Positions 1-6,771 of a stretch of DNA of 11,096 nt are shown piece after piece (position 1 is the first letter of the stretch; every line of letters starts with the position of its first letter). The DNA is taken from positions 1 to 11,096 of the forward strand of contig JAZNRH010000033.1 of the NCBI GenBank assembly GCA_045590615.1, read 5' to 3'. Position numbers and translations under genes: made by a program. The notes beneath the pieces were generated by a model. It was not told where the DNA came from. It saw nothing but the letters and a program-made list of their open reading frames with translations, and did no database searches. Source of the DNA: RGIG6353 sp045590615. Lineage in GTDB: Bacteria > Bacillota > Clostridia > Oscillospirales > SIG627.

Positions 1-140
1 TCGAACCGAGGAAAGATAATTTTCGAGGATAAATTTTTCAGCGAAGTGCAGGAATACTACACGTATTCCAAGCGACAAGGGAAAATTTAGACCGAAAAGG
101 GCTTTTCTCGGCGATAATAGTTCGATTCCCTTCGGCTATA
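1..140. other. Structured (RNA-like) element, truncated by the left edge of the window
   Basis: This non-coding stretch folds on paper into a long rod. The pairings are 1-5 with 121-125, 6-15 with 102-111 (ten pairs, one G-T), 20-25 with 93-98, 30-39 with 80-89 (ten pairs, one G-T), and an apical hairpin 51-57/63-69 with loop TACAC. The internal loop 40-50/70-79 (AGCGAAGTGCA against AAGCGACAAG) is the largest unpaired part. Bases 6-11 can alternatively pair with 130-135, so two folds compete. The outermost stem probably continues left of the window. The element ends just before the pantothenate kinase ribosome binding site, so it could be a 5' leader, but it could equally be a dispersed repeat. 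I see no convincing promoter or T-run. The pairing is seen in the sequence; the function is unknown. Confidence 0.5.
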
Positions 141-155
141 ACAAAAGGAGTTATT

Positions 156-983
156 ATGAGCTATATCGTAGGAATTGACGTTGGTGGAAGCACAACTAAA
201 ATTGTTGCTTTCGACCATGATAAAAAAATAGTAGAGCCGATGTTTGTAACAGCCGAGGACCAGATGACCTCTATTTACGGAGCGTTCGGAAAGTTTACCA
301 GCGCAAACTCAATAGAGCTTAAGGATGTTGACAGAATTATGATTACGGGTGTGGGTTCAACCTTTATCGGCAATCAGCTTTACGGAATTGAGTGTGAGCA
401 CGTGAGCGAATTTCAGGCAGTCGGCATAGGTGGTCAGTACCTTTCCGGGCTCAAGAAGGCGCTCGTTGTCAGTATGGGAACGGGTACGGCGTGCGTATAT
501 GCAAACGGTAAGGAGCGTACCTACATCGGTGGTACGGGCGTAGGTGGAGGTACTATGATCGGACTTTCAAGGATTATGCTCGGCGTCGGTGATATTAAAA
601 CTCTTTGCGAGCTTGCCGAGGATGGTGATTTGGATAAAATTGACCTGAGAATCGGAGACATTACAAACAAGAGCATCAGCCCCACGCTTTCGGACACTAC
701 GACTGCTGCCAATTTTGGTAACGTGAGCGACCTTGCATCTGCGTCGGATAAGGCTAAGGGTATTCTCAACCTTATTTTTGAGACGATAGGAATGGTAGCT
801 GTCTTTGCATCAAGAAGCTGTGGAATTCAGGATATAGTGCTCACAGGTACGCTGACGCGCGCACCTCTTGCATCCCCGATTTATCAGAATATGAGTGCAA
901 TGTTCAACGTTAATTTTATCATTCCCGATAACAGCAGATACGGAACGGTTATCGGCGCAGCGCTCAGCTATTTCAACGAATAA
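156..983 (+). CDS. coaW: Type II pantothenate kinase
   Basis: This 275-residue cytoplasmic kinase phosphorylates pantothenate with ATP, the first step of coenzyme A synthesis. The N-terminal phosphate-binding motif GIDVGGSTTKIV (about residues 6-17) and the later glycine-rich segments MGTGTA (107-112) and GGTGVGGGT (125-133) are typical of the eukaryotic-like (Fumble/CoaW) ASKHA-fold kinases. E85 in the SEFQA segment is the likely catalytic base by comparison with the family. The NFGNVSD segment near 187-193 matches the family's FGK-like motif. The length is normal. The ATG is preceded by AAGGAG (145-150) at five bases, which fixes the start. The stop overlaps the start of the next gene by one base (TAATG), so the two are probably co-transcribed. 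Type II enzymes are generally not inhibited by CoA in the way type I enzymes are. The gene symbol follows the S. aureus name. Confidence 0.93.
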   Translation: MSYIVGIDVGGSTTKIVAFDHDKKIVEPMFVTAEDQMTSIYGAFGKFTSANSIELKDVDRIMITGVGSTFIGNQLYGIECEHVSEFQAVGIGGQYLSGLKKALVVSMGTGTACVYANGKERTYIGGTGVGGGTMIGLSRIMLGVGDIKTLCELAEDGDLDKIDLRIGDITNKSISPTLSDTTTAANFGNVSDLASASDKAKGILNLIFETIGMVAVFASRSCGIQDIVLTGTLTRAPLASPIYQNMSAMFNVNFIIPDNSRYGTVIGAALSYFNE

Positions 984-2131
984 TGAAGATGCTTTTATCA
1001 AAGGGCGCTAAAATTGCGATTTCCAGACTTGAGGGTGCAGGCTACGAGGCATACGTAGTAGGTGGCTCGGTCAGAGACGCTCTTATGTCGAAGGAGCCTT
1101 CGGATTTTGACATAACGACGAATGCCATGCCCGACGTTACAAAGGAGCTGTTTGAGGATTATACCACCTTTGCAAGTGGAATAACTCACGGTACCGTCGC
1201 AGTTGTTATTGATGGCGAGGTTATCGAAATAACAACCTACAGAAGTGACGGTGACTACCTTGACCATCGCAGACCCAAAGAGGTAAGCTTTACAACCAGA
1301 CTTGAGGACGACCTGTCAAGACGTGATTTTACCGTAAATGCAATGGCATACAGCCATAAAAGAGGCATAGTTGATATATTTGGCGGCAGAGCTGATATAG
1401 AAAACAGACTCATCAGATGTGTTGGCGAGCCCGAGCGACGCTTTGAAGAGGATGCACTAAGAATACTCAGGGCGCTCAGATTTTCGTCGGTGCTCGATTT
1501 TGATATACACATCGACACCAAGAATGCAATTCATAAGAAATCGCCACTGCTCACCTTTATTTCGGGTGAACGTATTTCTGTGGAGCTTAAAAAGCTGTTG
1601 TCCGGCAGTAGAGCTGTGGCTATTGTAGAGGAATATCACAACGTTTTTGAGGTAATGTTTGGCTTCAGCCCGAGGCTGAGCCTTGACGGAAGCGAAAGCG
1701 CTCTTGCCCGACTCGCTGTCTTTTTTTACAGTAAGCCCGAGGCTTTGACGGTAATAGTTCCTTCAAAAAAAGAAAAGCAACTCGTAAATACGGCAATAAC
1801 CCTTGCAAAGAGCACTCTGCCAAAAAACGAGAGCGAAATGAGAAAAGCGCTCGTTATCAACAGAGAAGCGTTGCCTTTGTCTTTTGAGGTGAGAAAAGCC
1901 CTTGGTGAAGACGTAGGCGAGAGCAAAGCTTTGCTTGAAAGAGTGTCGAAAGCCCTTGATTGCCTTGACCGAGGTGAACTCGCAATAAGTGGTAAGGATA
2001 TAATGGCACTTGGCGTGCCACCTTCACATAAGGTCGGTGAGGTTTTGGAAGCTTTATTTAATATGGTTGTTGAGGGCAAGGTTAAAAATATTAAGCAAGA
2101 GCTGATTGAAGCTGCAAAAACAATAATATGA
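983..2131 (+). CDS. cca: CCA tRNA nucleotidyltransferase (CCA-adding enzyme)
   Basis: This 382-residue class II nucleotidyltransferase adds or repairs the 3' CCA of tRNAs from CTP and ATP without a nucleic acid template. The head-domain motif GGSVRD (27-32) and the metal-binding D41-F-D43 pair in DFDITT are visible. RRDFTVNAMA (113-122) and EDALRILRALRF (156-167), the nucleotide-recognition and neck motifs, follow at family-typical spacing. The C-terminal part (about 230-382) is more divergent and helical, as is usual for body and tail domains. The start codon lies in the TAATG overlap with the pantothenate kinase gene, and no separate promoter is seen, so it is probably translated from the same mRNA. 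There is no terminator between its stop and the tRNA-Lys gene 74 bases downstream. A poly(A) polymerase of the same family is the alternative, but the neck motif and the context favour CCA addition. Confidence 0.93.
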   Translation: MKMLLSKGAKIAISRLEGAGYEAYVVGGSVRDALMSKEPSDFDITTNAMPDVTKELFEDYTTFASGITHGTVAVVIDGEVIEITTYRSDGDYLDHRRPKEVSFTTRLEDDLSRRDFTVNAMAYSHKRGIVDIFGGRADIENRLIRCVGEPERRFEEDALRILRALRFSSVLDFDIHIDTKNAIHKKSPLLTFISGERISVELKKLLSGSRAVAIVEEYHNVFEVMFGFSPRLSLDGSESALARLAVFFYSKPEALTVIVPSKKEKQLVNTAITLAKSTLPKNESEMRKALVINREALPLSFEVRKALGEDVGESKALLERVSKALDCLDRGELAISGKDIMALGVPPSHKVGEVLEALFNMVVEGKVKNIKQELIEAAKTII

Positions 2132-2152
2132 TAGCAAATTTTCAAAAAAACA

Positions 2153-2181
2153 TTGACAAATAAAAAGTTATGTGATATTAT
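2153..2181 (+). promoter_or_regulatory. Promoter of the tRNA-Lys gene
   Basis: TTGACA (2153-2158) and TATTAT (2176-2181) are separated by 17 bases, and a TG dinucleotide at 2173-2174 makes an extended -10. Transcription would start near 2188, about 17 bases before the mature tRNA. This is a near-consensus housekeeping sigma factor promoter, as expected for a tRNA gene. Confidence 0.85.
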
Positions 2182-2204
2182 AATAAGGCTGTCAAGTACA
2201 GTTC

Positions 2205-2280
2205 GAGCCATTAGCTCAGTTGGCAGAGCATTTGACTTTTAATCAAAGGGTCTGGAGTTCGAATCTCCAATGGCTCACCA
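2205..2280 (+). tRNA. tRNA-Lys, anticodon UUU
   Basis: This is a 76-base cloverleaf with CCA encoded. The acceptor stem GAGCCAT (2205-2211) pairs with ATGGCTC (2270-2276), followed by A and CCA. The anticodon stem TTTGA/TCAAA encloses the loop CTTTTAA (2236-2242), so the anticodon is TTT (2238-2240). The T-arm holds GGAG-TTCGAAT-CTCC. It has its own extended -10 promoter and is followed at once by a strong terminator, so it is a single-gene unit. It lies directly downstream of the gene for the CCA-adding enzyme. Because the CCA is already encoded, that enzyme would only repair this tRNA. Confidence 0.97.
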
Positions 2281-2317
2281 AATAAAAATACCACCCACAA
2301 GGGTGGTATTTTTATTT
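2280..2317 (+). terminator. Strong intrinsic terminator after tRNA-Lys
   Basis: A 17-pair perfect stem runs from 2280-2296 to 2301-2317 around the loop ACAA. Its GC core is CCACCC/GGGTGG, and the flanking A and T runs make it able to stop transcription from either side. It ends the tRNA transcript. Confidence 0.9.
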
Positions 2318-2324
2318 GATATGA

Positions 2325-2396
2325 AAGAAGGAGGAGATTCGAACTCGAGAGAGAAACCACCGTAAAAAACAGTCCTGTGGACTGATAAGGCTATAC
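2325..2396. repeat. tRNA-associated structured element with an inverted T-arm copy
   Basis: This non-coding stretch lies between the tRNA terminator and the promoter of the TIR gene. GGAGATTCGAACTC (2333-2346) is a perfect 14-base inverted copy of the T-arm of the upstream tRNA-Lys (2255-2268). It is followed by a hairpin, CAGTCC-TGT-GGACTG (2370-2384), and ends in GGCTATAC, which resembles GGCTATAAC at the end of the element at the left edge. No full tRNA can be folded here. It may be a relic of a tRNA-targeted insertion or a member of a dispersed repeat family. Function unknown. Confidence 0.45.
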
Positions 2397-2441
2397 TACT
2401 TAACTTTCTGCGAAAATATGCGAGGATTGTCAAAAATGTAC

Positions 2442-2470
2442 TTGAAAAAAATCAAAAAAGATTATATAAT
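2442..2470 (+). promoter_or_regulatory. Promoter of the TIR / asparaginase / RyR cassette
   Basis: TTGAAA (2442-2447) and a perfect TATAAT (2465-2470) are 17 bases apart, in AT-rich DNA. Transcription would start near 2477, giving a leader of about 35 bases with AAAGGG at 2495-2500 before the ATG at 2512. No operator-like repeat overlaps it, so constitutive or weakly controlled expression is plausible. Confidence 0.8.
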
Positions 2471-2511
2471 ATAAGTTAGAATATTTTGGCAAAGAAAGGG
2501 ATAATATAATT

Positions 2512-3513
2512 ATGAAGGAAGTATTTATAAGCTATACAACCTCTGACAAGCAACAGGCTGAAAAAATTGTTGAATATCTTGAAAAGCATAACGTTAGCTG
2601 CTTTATTGCGCCAAGAGACGTAGAGGGTGGCGTTAATTATGCAAAATTTTTGGTAAAGGCGCTTGAGGAATGTAAGCTTGTATTACTTGTTGCATCTCAG
2701 AATACCAATAATTCCGACCACGTTCTCAACGAGGTCGATATAATGATAGACAAAAAAATTCCTGTTCTTCCCGTATTTATCGAGGACTATGAGCTGAATG
2801 ATGAATTGAGATATTACATAGGCAGAAAGCAGAGAATTATGGCTGTAGAAAATGAGTTTTCTACTTATTTGCCTGCAATTCTCACTGCCGTGGAGGAGCG
2901 ACTTCCCAAGAAGGAGGCGCCCGTAGTGGTTGAAAAAGAGGATGAAAAGGTCGCTCAGCATACCAAGACGGTTTTCGAGTACGTGCCCGAGCGTGGTATT
3001 ATGATTAATCCCGAGGACCACCAGAGAAACGTCAGCTTCCGTACCGATACCCTGACCAATATGATGGGTGGTATTTATCAGAAGGTTGTTGAAATTACGG
3101 GCGATGAGAGCTCTGCTCAGGAAATCTTTTTCTCGAGTGGCTACGTTAGTGGAAAGAATTTTGCTGAAAGAATTAATTCTCAATGGGAGACGGGCAACAG
3201 TATCGAGGATATCAGGAATAAGCTCAACAGATGGTGCAAGTTTGATTCTGCTGTAGGTTGGGGTAAATTCTCGGTTAATATTAATTATGACGAGTCTGCA
3301 GACAGCCTTACGGGAAGTCTTACGATTAACGAGGCTATTCTCGTTGATAAGGCTCACAAGATAAAAACCTGTGCCTTTATAAGAGGTTATTGCACGGGCG
3401 TAATGGAAACTCTGCTTGATTCCACAAGCATCGAGCTGACCTGCAAGGGCTGCCCGCTTAACAGCCATTTTAAGAGCACGTGTGAATTTGAAATCAAAAT
3501 GAAAGAGGACTGA
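2512..3513 (+). CDS. TIR domain protein with C-terminal V4R-like ligand-binding domain
   Basis: Residues 3-125 form a bacterial TIR domain of the TIR_2 type: EVFISYTTSDK at the start, then FIAPRDVEGG, then VLNEVDIMID. E74 of the NEVD segment sits where the catalytic glutamate of TIR NAD-hydrolysing enzymes lies. A charged linker (about 130-155) leads to a C-terminal domain (about 160-330) that looks like V4R, a small-molecule or metal-binding fold found in regulators such as DmpR and PoxR. Visible V4R-like marks are FSSGYVSGKNFAERI (207-221), C-x4-GY-x2-G (C287 to G296), E308-x2-C311 and C324-EF near the end. C287, E308, C311 and C324 could form a zinc site by analogy with DmpR/PoxR. There is no signal peptide or membrane segment. 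It is the first gene of the cassette; the asparaginase-like gene starts 7 bases after its stop. The TIR call is firm, the V4R call fairly good. NADase activity and the ligand are unproven. Confidence 0.85.
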   Translation: MKEVFISYTTSDKQQAEKIVEYLEKHNVSCFIAPRDVEGGVNYAKFLVKALEECKLVLLVASQNTNNSDHVLNEVDIMIDKKIPVLPVFIEDYELNDELRYYIGRKQRIMAVENEFSTYLPAILTAVEERLPKKEAPVVVEKEDEKVAQHTKTVFEYVPERGIMINPEDHQRNVSFRTDTLTNMMGGIYQKVVEITGDESSAQEIFFSSGYVSGKNFAERINSQWETGNSIEDIRNKLNRWCKFDSAVGWGKFSVNINYDESADSLTGSLTINEAILVDKAHKIKTCAFIRGYCTGVMETLLDSTSIELTCKGCPLNSHFKSTCEFEIKMKED

Positions 3514-3520
3514 TTTATCA

Positions 3521-4471
3521 ATGAAAATTCTGGTTATTTTTACGGGTGGAACTATTGGCAGTAAATTGAATAACGGCTGGATTTCCCCCGATGCAGAGAC
3601 GAAGCACGCTTTAGTTGAGAATTATAGGGAGAGGGGAGACAAGAGCGTTGAATTCGTTACCATCGAGCCTTATTCTATTTTGAGTGAGAACTTGTCGGCA
3701 GAGGACATTAATCTTCTTGTCAAGACGGTTGCCGACGGTATTGAAGGTGATTATGACGGCATAATCGTAACGCACGGAACCGACACTTTGCAGTATTCGG
3801 CATCGGCGTTGAGCTGTTGCTTTGGCAGTGCTACTGTTCCTGTTGTTCTTGTTTCGAGCAACTTCCCTTTGGACGATGAAAGAGCGAACGGACATCTGAA
3901 TTTCTCGGCGGCAGTTGAGTTTATCAAAAACCGTTGTGGCAGAGGCGTTTTCGTGGTTTATAAGAATAAGAACGATGTGGTGAGATTTCACGTCGGGGCT
4001 TCGGTGCTCGCGCACAGAGAGGCAGATGATTCAATCTGCAGTATAAACGACTTGGAATATGCTGTTTTGAAGGACGGAAAAATAGAAGTTACGGGCAAGC
4101 AGGCTGAGAGTACGGCTATGGGAGTAACAGAGCTTGTCGAGTCACCCAAGCTTCTTGTTATTAATTCCTTTCCTGCAGATGATTACGCATATCAGCTTGA
4201 CGGATATAACGCAGTTATCCTTCGCCCGTATCATTCGGGAACACTGAATACCTCAAGCAAAAAGCTCCATGCGTTTTGCGCTCTGGCAAAGAGCAGAAAA
4301 ATTCCCGTATTTATGGTAAATGCTATTCCCAAAGAAAATTACGAGAGTGTCAAGGTGCTTGACGAGCTCGGTATAATCCCTATGTTTGACGAAACCTTTG
4401 CAAGCTTATATATGAGAATATGGATAGCCGTAAGCCGTGGAGAAGCTCCGATTTCGGTTGTTGAAAAATAA
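3521..4471 (+). CDS. Asparaginase-family protein (possibly atypical)
   Basis: This 316-residue cytoplasmic protein belongs to the bacterial type I/II asparaginase family, which hydrolyses asparagine (or related amides) to the acid and ammonia. The nucleophile loop TGGTIGS (8-14, T11) and the second motif THGTDT (84-89, T87 and D88) are intact, and YHSGTLN near 238-244 fits the C-terminal domain. Two positions look unusual by eye. Trp20 in GWISP lies where canonical enzymes have the flexible-loop tyrosine. No lysine is obvious in the segment 159-172 (GASVLAHREADDSI), where the E. coli Lys162 equivalent is expected. The protein may therefore have another substrate or reduced activity. It starts 7 bases after the TIR gene stop, with AGAGGA about 12 bases before the ATG, so it is co-transcribed. 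The family call is firm; activity as a true asparaginase is uncertain. Confidence 0.88.
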   Translation: MKILVIFTGGTIGSKLNNGWISPDAETKHALVENYRERGDKSVEFVTIEPYSILSENLSAEDINLLVKTVADGIEGDYDGIIVTHGTDTLQYSASALSCCFGSATVPVVLVSSNFPLDDERANGHLNFSAAVEFIKNRCGRGVFVVYKNKNDVVRFHVGASVLAHREADDSICSINDLEYAVLKDGKIEVTGKQAESTAMGVTELVESPKLLVINSFPADDYAYQLDGYNAVILRPYHSGTLNTSSKKLHAFCALAKSRKIPVFMVNAIPKENYESVKVLDELGIIPMFDETFASLYMRIWIAVSRGEAPISVVEK

Positions 4472-4476
4472 TTTTG

Positions 4477-4517
4477 ACAAGTCTTGCGACCCGACGGTGT
4501 CTGCAGGACTTGTTTTT
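4477..4517 (+). terminator. Terminator-like hairpin immediately before the RyR gene (possible attenuator)
   Basis: ACAAGTCTTGC (4477-4487) pairs over 11 bases (one G-T) with GCAGGACTTGT (4503-4513), with a 15-base loop and a T-run at 4513-4517. It starts five bases after the asparaginase-like stop and ends four bases before AGGAG (4521-4525), the ribosome binding site of the next gene. No promoter is seen between hairpin and start codon, so the next gene would depend on readthrough or on a promoter inside the preceding gene. Confidence 0.7.
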
Positions 4518-4530
4518 ATGAGGAGAAAAA

Positions 4531-6690
4531 ATGTTGACTTATATTTTAGTTTCAATTGGAATGTTGATTGTTGTAGCTTCTGCAATTATGGCATTCATAG
4601 TGCGTCACAATACAAAGAAATGTATCACCTACATAACGGTGGGAATATTTTTAGCGACCTTTTTTCTGGTATTCCCGACAAAATGGGAATTCGATAGCTC
4701 GATATCAATAGTCCCTGCGTACAAGGTATATTCTGCCTTGATGTATAGCCTTTCGGCTGTGAGTGGTGGTCAGGATATTGCTCAGATTGAGTCAATCGAG
4801 CTTGGTGGAATCTGGAGGGCAATATATATAGCGCTCAATTATATTTTTCTGTTCGTTACTCCGTTGATGGCATCAAGTCTGATCATCTCGTTGTTTGGCG
4901 ATTTTGGTGAGCGAATGAGATATTGGTTCAGCTTTTCAAAGAAATGCTGTGTCTTTTCCGGTCTTAACTGTAATTCACTTGTGCTTGCAGACTCAATGGC
5001 AAAGAAAAAGCAGACTGTGGTTTTTTGCGACACCAGAGAAAGCGATGAGGCTTTGAAAACCTATGCCAGAAAAAAGGGCTTCATAATGCTTTATACCTCT
5101 TGTGAAGGTATGAGAATCAGCAAAAAGTTTAATTCCTACGAATTCTTTCTGATTTCAAAAAGTGAGGACGAAAACATAAAGCTGGCAGAAAAGCTTGCCC
5201 TCAGGCACCGTGGCAACAACAGCGTAAATATTGTAATAAATGCTTTTGCAGAAAGCGGCACCAACATAAAGGTAATCGAGCAGTTCTTGAAAAAGGATAG
5301 CTGTGACATTTTTGAGGCTCTTGATGAGAATTCTATGATTCTTGCTGAAGAGAGCAGAGCCGATAAGGTTATATTTTGTAATTCTCGCAGGGCAACTGCC
5401 GAGCTCAGAAAAAGGGCTGAGGAAAAGGGATACGTTTTAGTTAATCAGAGTCTGGACTGCTTCAAGCCATATCCTTTATACTTTAATCTTGATTTTGCTT
5501 TAATAGAAAAGGACGGTAAAAAAACACCTCTCAGAGTTAAGAAAAACCGTCTTACGAGGTCTTGGGCAGATGCTTCGTTGCAGGTCAGATTTATAGACGA
5601 AATCGCTCTTTTTTGCAATGATATTGTTTATAAAAATCCACTTTTTGCAAATGCCGAGTCCCTTATTTCGGTTATGATTGTGGGTTGTGGCAGGCTTGGA
5701 ATGAGAATGCTCAGAACTGCCGTCTGGTGTGGTCAGGTTATGGGCTACGGCTTGAAAATCCGTGTCTATGACAAGGACGCAAAGCAAAAGGAGAAGGAGC
5801 TTTTCAAGCAGTGTCCCGAGCTTGCTTTGAGCGAATACGATATAAAATTCATACAAACCGATATACAGAGTGCAGATTTTCAAAATGATATTTCCGACTC
5901 GCTTGACGCAACTCACGTCACCGTTTCGACCGGCAGCGACGAGCTTAACATTGCAACAGCCGACGAACTGTTCACTTATTTCAGAAGACACAACAATTTC
6001 GATAAAACTCCACCGATATTTGCAAGAGTCAGGGGAGACGTGAAATCTCTTAACCTCAGGCAAGGAGAGGACTTCCTTACCGAGCGAAACATACATATAT
6101 TCGGTACTACCGAAACAATATTCTCTGACAGAACGCTTTTCAACAGTGGCTTGGAAAAGCTTGCATTTGCCGTACATCTTTGTTACTTTGGCGCTCTCAA
6201 CGAGGATGAGAACAGCTTTTACTATAACTACGTAAAGGAGTGCTTCAGAAATTCTGAATACGACAGACGTTCCTCTATGGCAACTGCTTTGCATTTTGCC
6301 TCAAAGCTTCACGCTTGTGGGCTGATACAGGGTGGCGAGGAAATTGGTGAGGAAAAGCTGGTGGCTTTTGAAAAGCTGATTAAAGAGGACGGTGAGCTTT
6401 TAGAGGAGCTTGCCAAAAACGAGCATACACGTTGGAATGCGTTTATGCGAAGTGAGGGCTATTGCAAGGCTGAAATCGCAGAGATGAAGGTGTATGCCAA
6501 GAAGGTAGGCTCTCACAAGGACGAGCTTTCAAAGCTTCACCCTTGTATTACTAGCTGGGATGAGCTTGATAAGGTTGCAGAAGAATATGATAAGCTCGGT
6601 GTAGCTAAGAAGAAATCCGACTTCAAAAAGTACGATATTGACATAGTTAAACAGATACCCGAGATAGTAAGGAAGGCAAACAGCTTGTAA
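4531..6690 (+). CDS. Membrane protein with two Rossmann/RCK-like domains and a RyR domain (channel-like)
   Basis: This 719-residue protein begins with about three transmembrane helices (2-24, 32-49, 95-121). A hydrophobic stretch at 64-77 could be a re-entrant or pore helix. A first Rossmann-like domain starts near 138 (VFSGLNCNSLVLADS). A second begins at 379 with VMIVGCGRLGMRML, whose G385-C-G-R-L-G390 is a dinucleotide-binding loop like that of TrkA/RCK domains. A helical connector (578-597) leads to a ryanodine-receptor-type RyR domain (about 621-712) recognised by LAKNEHTRWNAFMRSEGY and LHPCITSWDELDKVA. Bacterial RyR domains joined to TrkA-like domains are known, but their function is not settled. 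The ATG has AGGAG at 4521-4525, and a terminator-like hairpin lies before it. A ligand-gated ion channel or membrane effector is my inference; no K+ selectivity signature (TVGYG-like) is visible. Confidence 0.8.
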   Translation: MLTYILVSIGMLIVVASAIMAFIVRHNTKKCITYITVGIFLATFFLVFPTKWEFDSSISIVPAYKVYSALMYSLSAVSGGQDIAQIESIELGGIWRAIYIALNYIFLFVTPLMASSLIISLFGDFGERMRYWFSFSKKCCVFSGLNCNSLVLADSMAKKKQTVVFCDTRESDEALKTYARKKGFIMLYTSCEGMRISKKFNSYEFFLISKSEDENIKLAEKLALRHRGNNSVNIVINAFAESGTNIKVIEQFLKKDSCDIFEALDENSMILAEESRADKVIFCNSRRATAELRKRAEEKGYVLVNQSLDCFKPYPLYFNLDFALIEKDGKKTPLRVKKNRLTRSWADASLQVRFIDEIALFCNDIVYKNPLFANAESLISVMIVGCGRLGMRMLRTAVWCGQVMGYGLKIRVYDKDAKQKEKELFKQCPELALSEYDIKFIQTDIQSADFQNDISDSLDATHVTVSTGSDELNIATADELFTYFRRHNNFDKTPPIFARVRGDVKSLNLRQGEDFLTERNIHIFGTTETIFSDRTLFNSGLEKLAFAVHLCYFGALNEDENSFYYNYVKECFRNSEYDRRSSMATALHFASKLHACGLIQGGEEIGEEKLVAFEKLIKEDGELLEELAKNEHTRWNAFMRSEGYCKAEIAEMKVYAKKVGSHKDELSKLHPCITSWDELDKVAEEYDKLGVAKKKSDFKKYDIDIVKQIPEIVRKANSL

Positions 6691-6711
6691 CGGAGCTGTG
6701 AAAAAACTAAA

Positions 6712-6764
6712 TGAACCGACCTCCCAATCGTTAGCTTTTGGTCTAACTTTTGGGGGTCGGTTCA
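6712..6764 (+). other. Nested hairpin downstream of the RyR gene
   Basis: TGAACCGACCTCC (6712-6724) pairs over 13 bases (one G-T) with GGGGGTCGGTTCA (6752-6764). A second small stem, GTTAG/CTAAC (6730-6734 with 6743-6747), sits inside the loop. No T-run follows, so it is not a typical terminator by itself. It could protect the 3' end of the mRNA or be a repeat. Confidence 0.55.
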
Positions 6765-6771
6765 ATTTGCC

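Noticed and set aside
2325..2400. A second tRNA gene (minus strand) suggested by the T-arm-like GAGTTCGAATCTCC
   Set aside because: No matching acceptor, anticodon or D stems can be drawn; only the T-arm-like part is present.
2683..3468. Open frame of 261 codons on the minus strand opposite the TIR gene
   Set aside because: The plus-strand TIR-V4R protein is recognisable throughout and has a promoter and ribosome binding site. The opposite frame shows no known motif and is a shadow.
4474..4479. TTGACA as a -35 box for the RyR gene
   Set aside because: No -10 box at 16-18 bases; the downstream sequence is the GC-rich hairpin loop.
4437..4697. Plus-strand 86-codon frame bridging the asparaginase-like and RyR genes
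   Set aside because: It overlaps both recognisable genes in another frame and runs through the hairpin; no ribosome binding site supports it.
5500..6294. Open frame of 264 codons opposite the RyR gene
   Set aside because: It lies inside the Rossmann domain coding region on the other strand, with no family motif; explained by codon bias.
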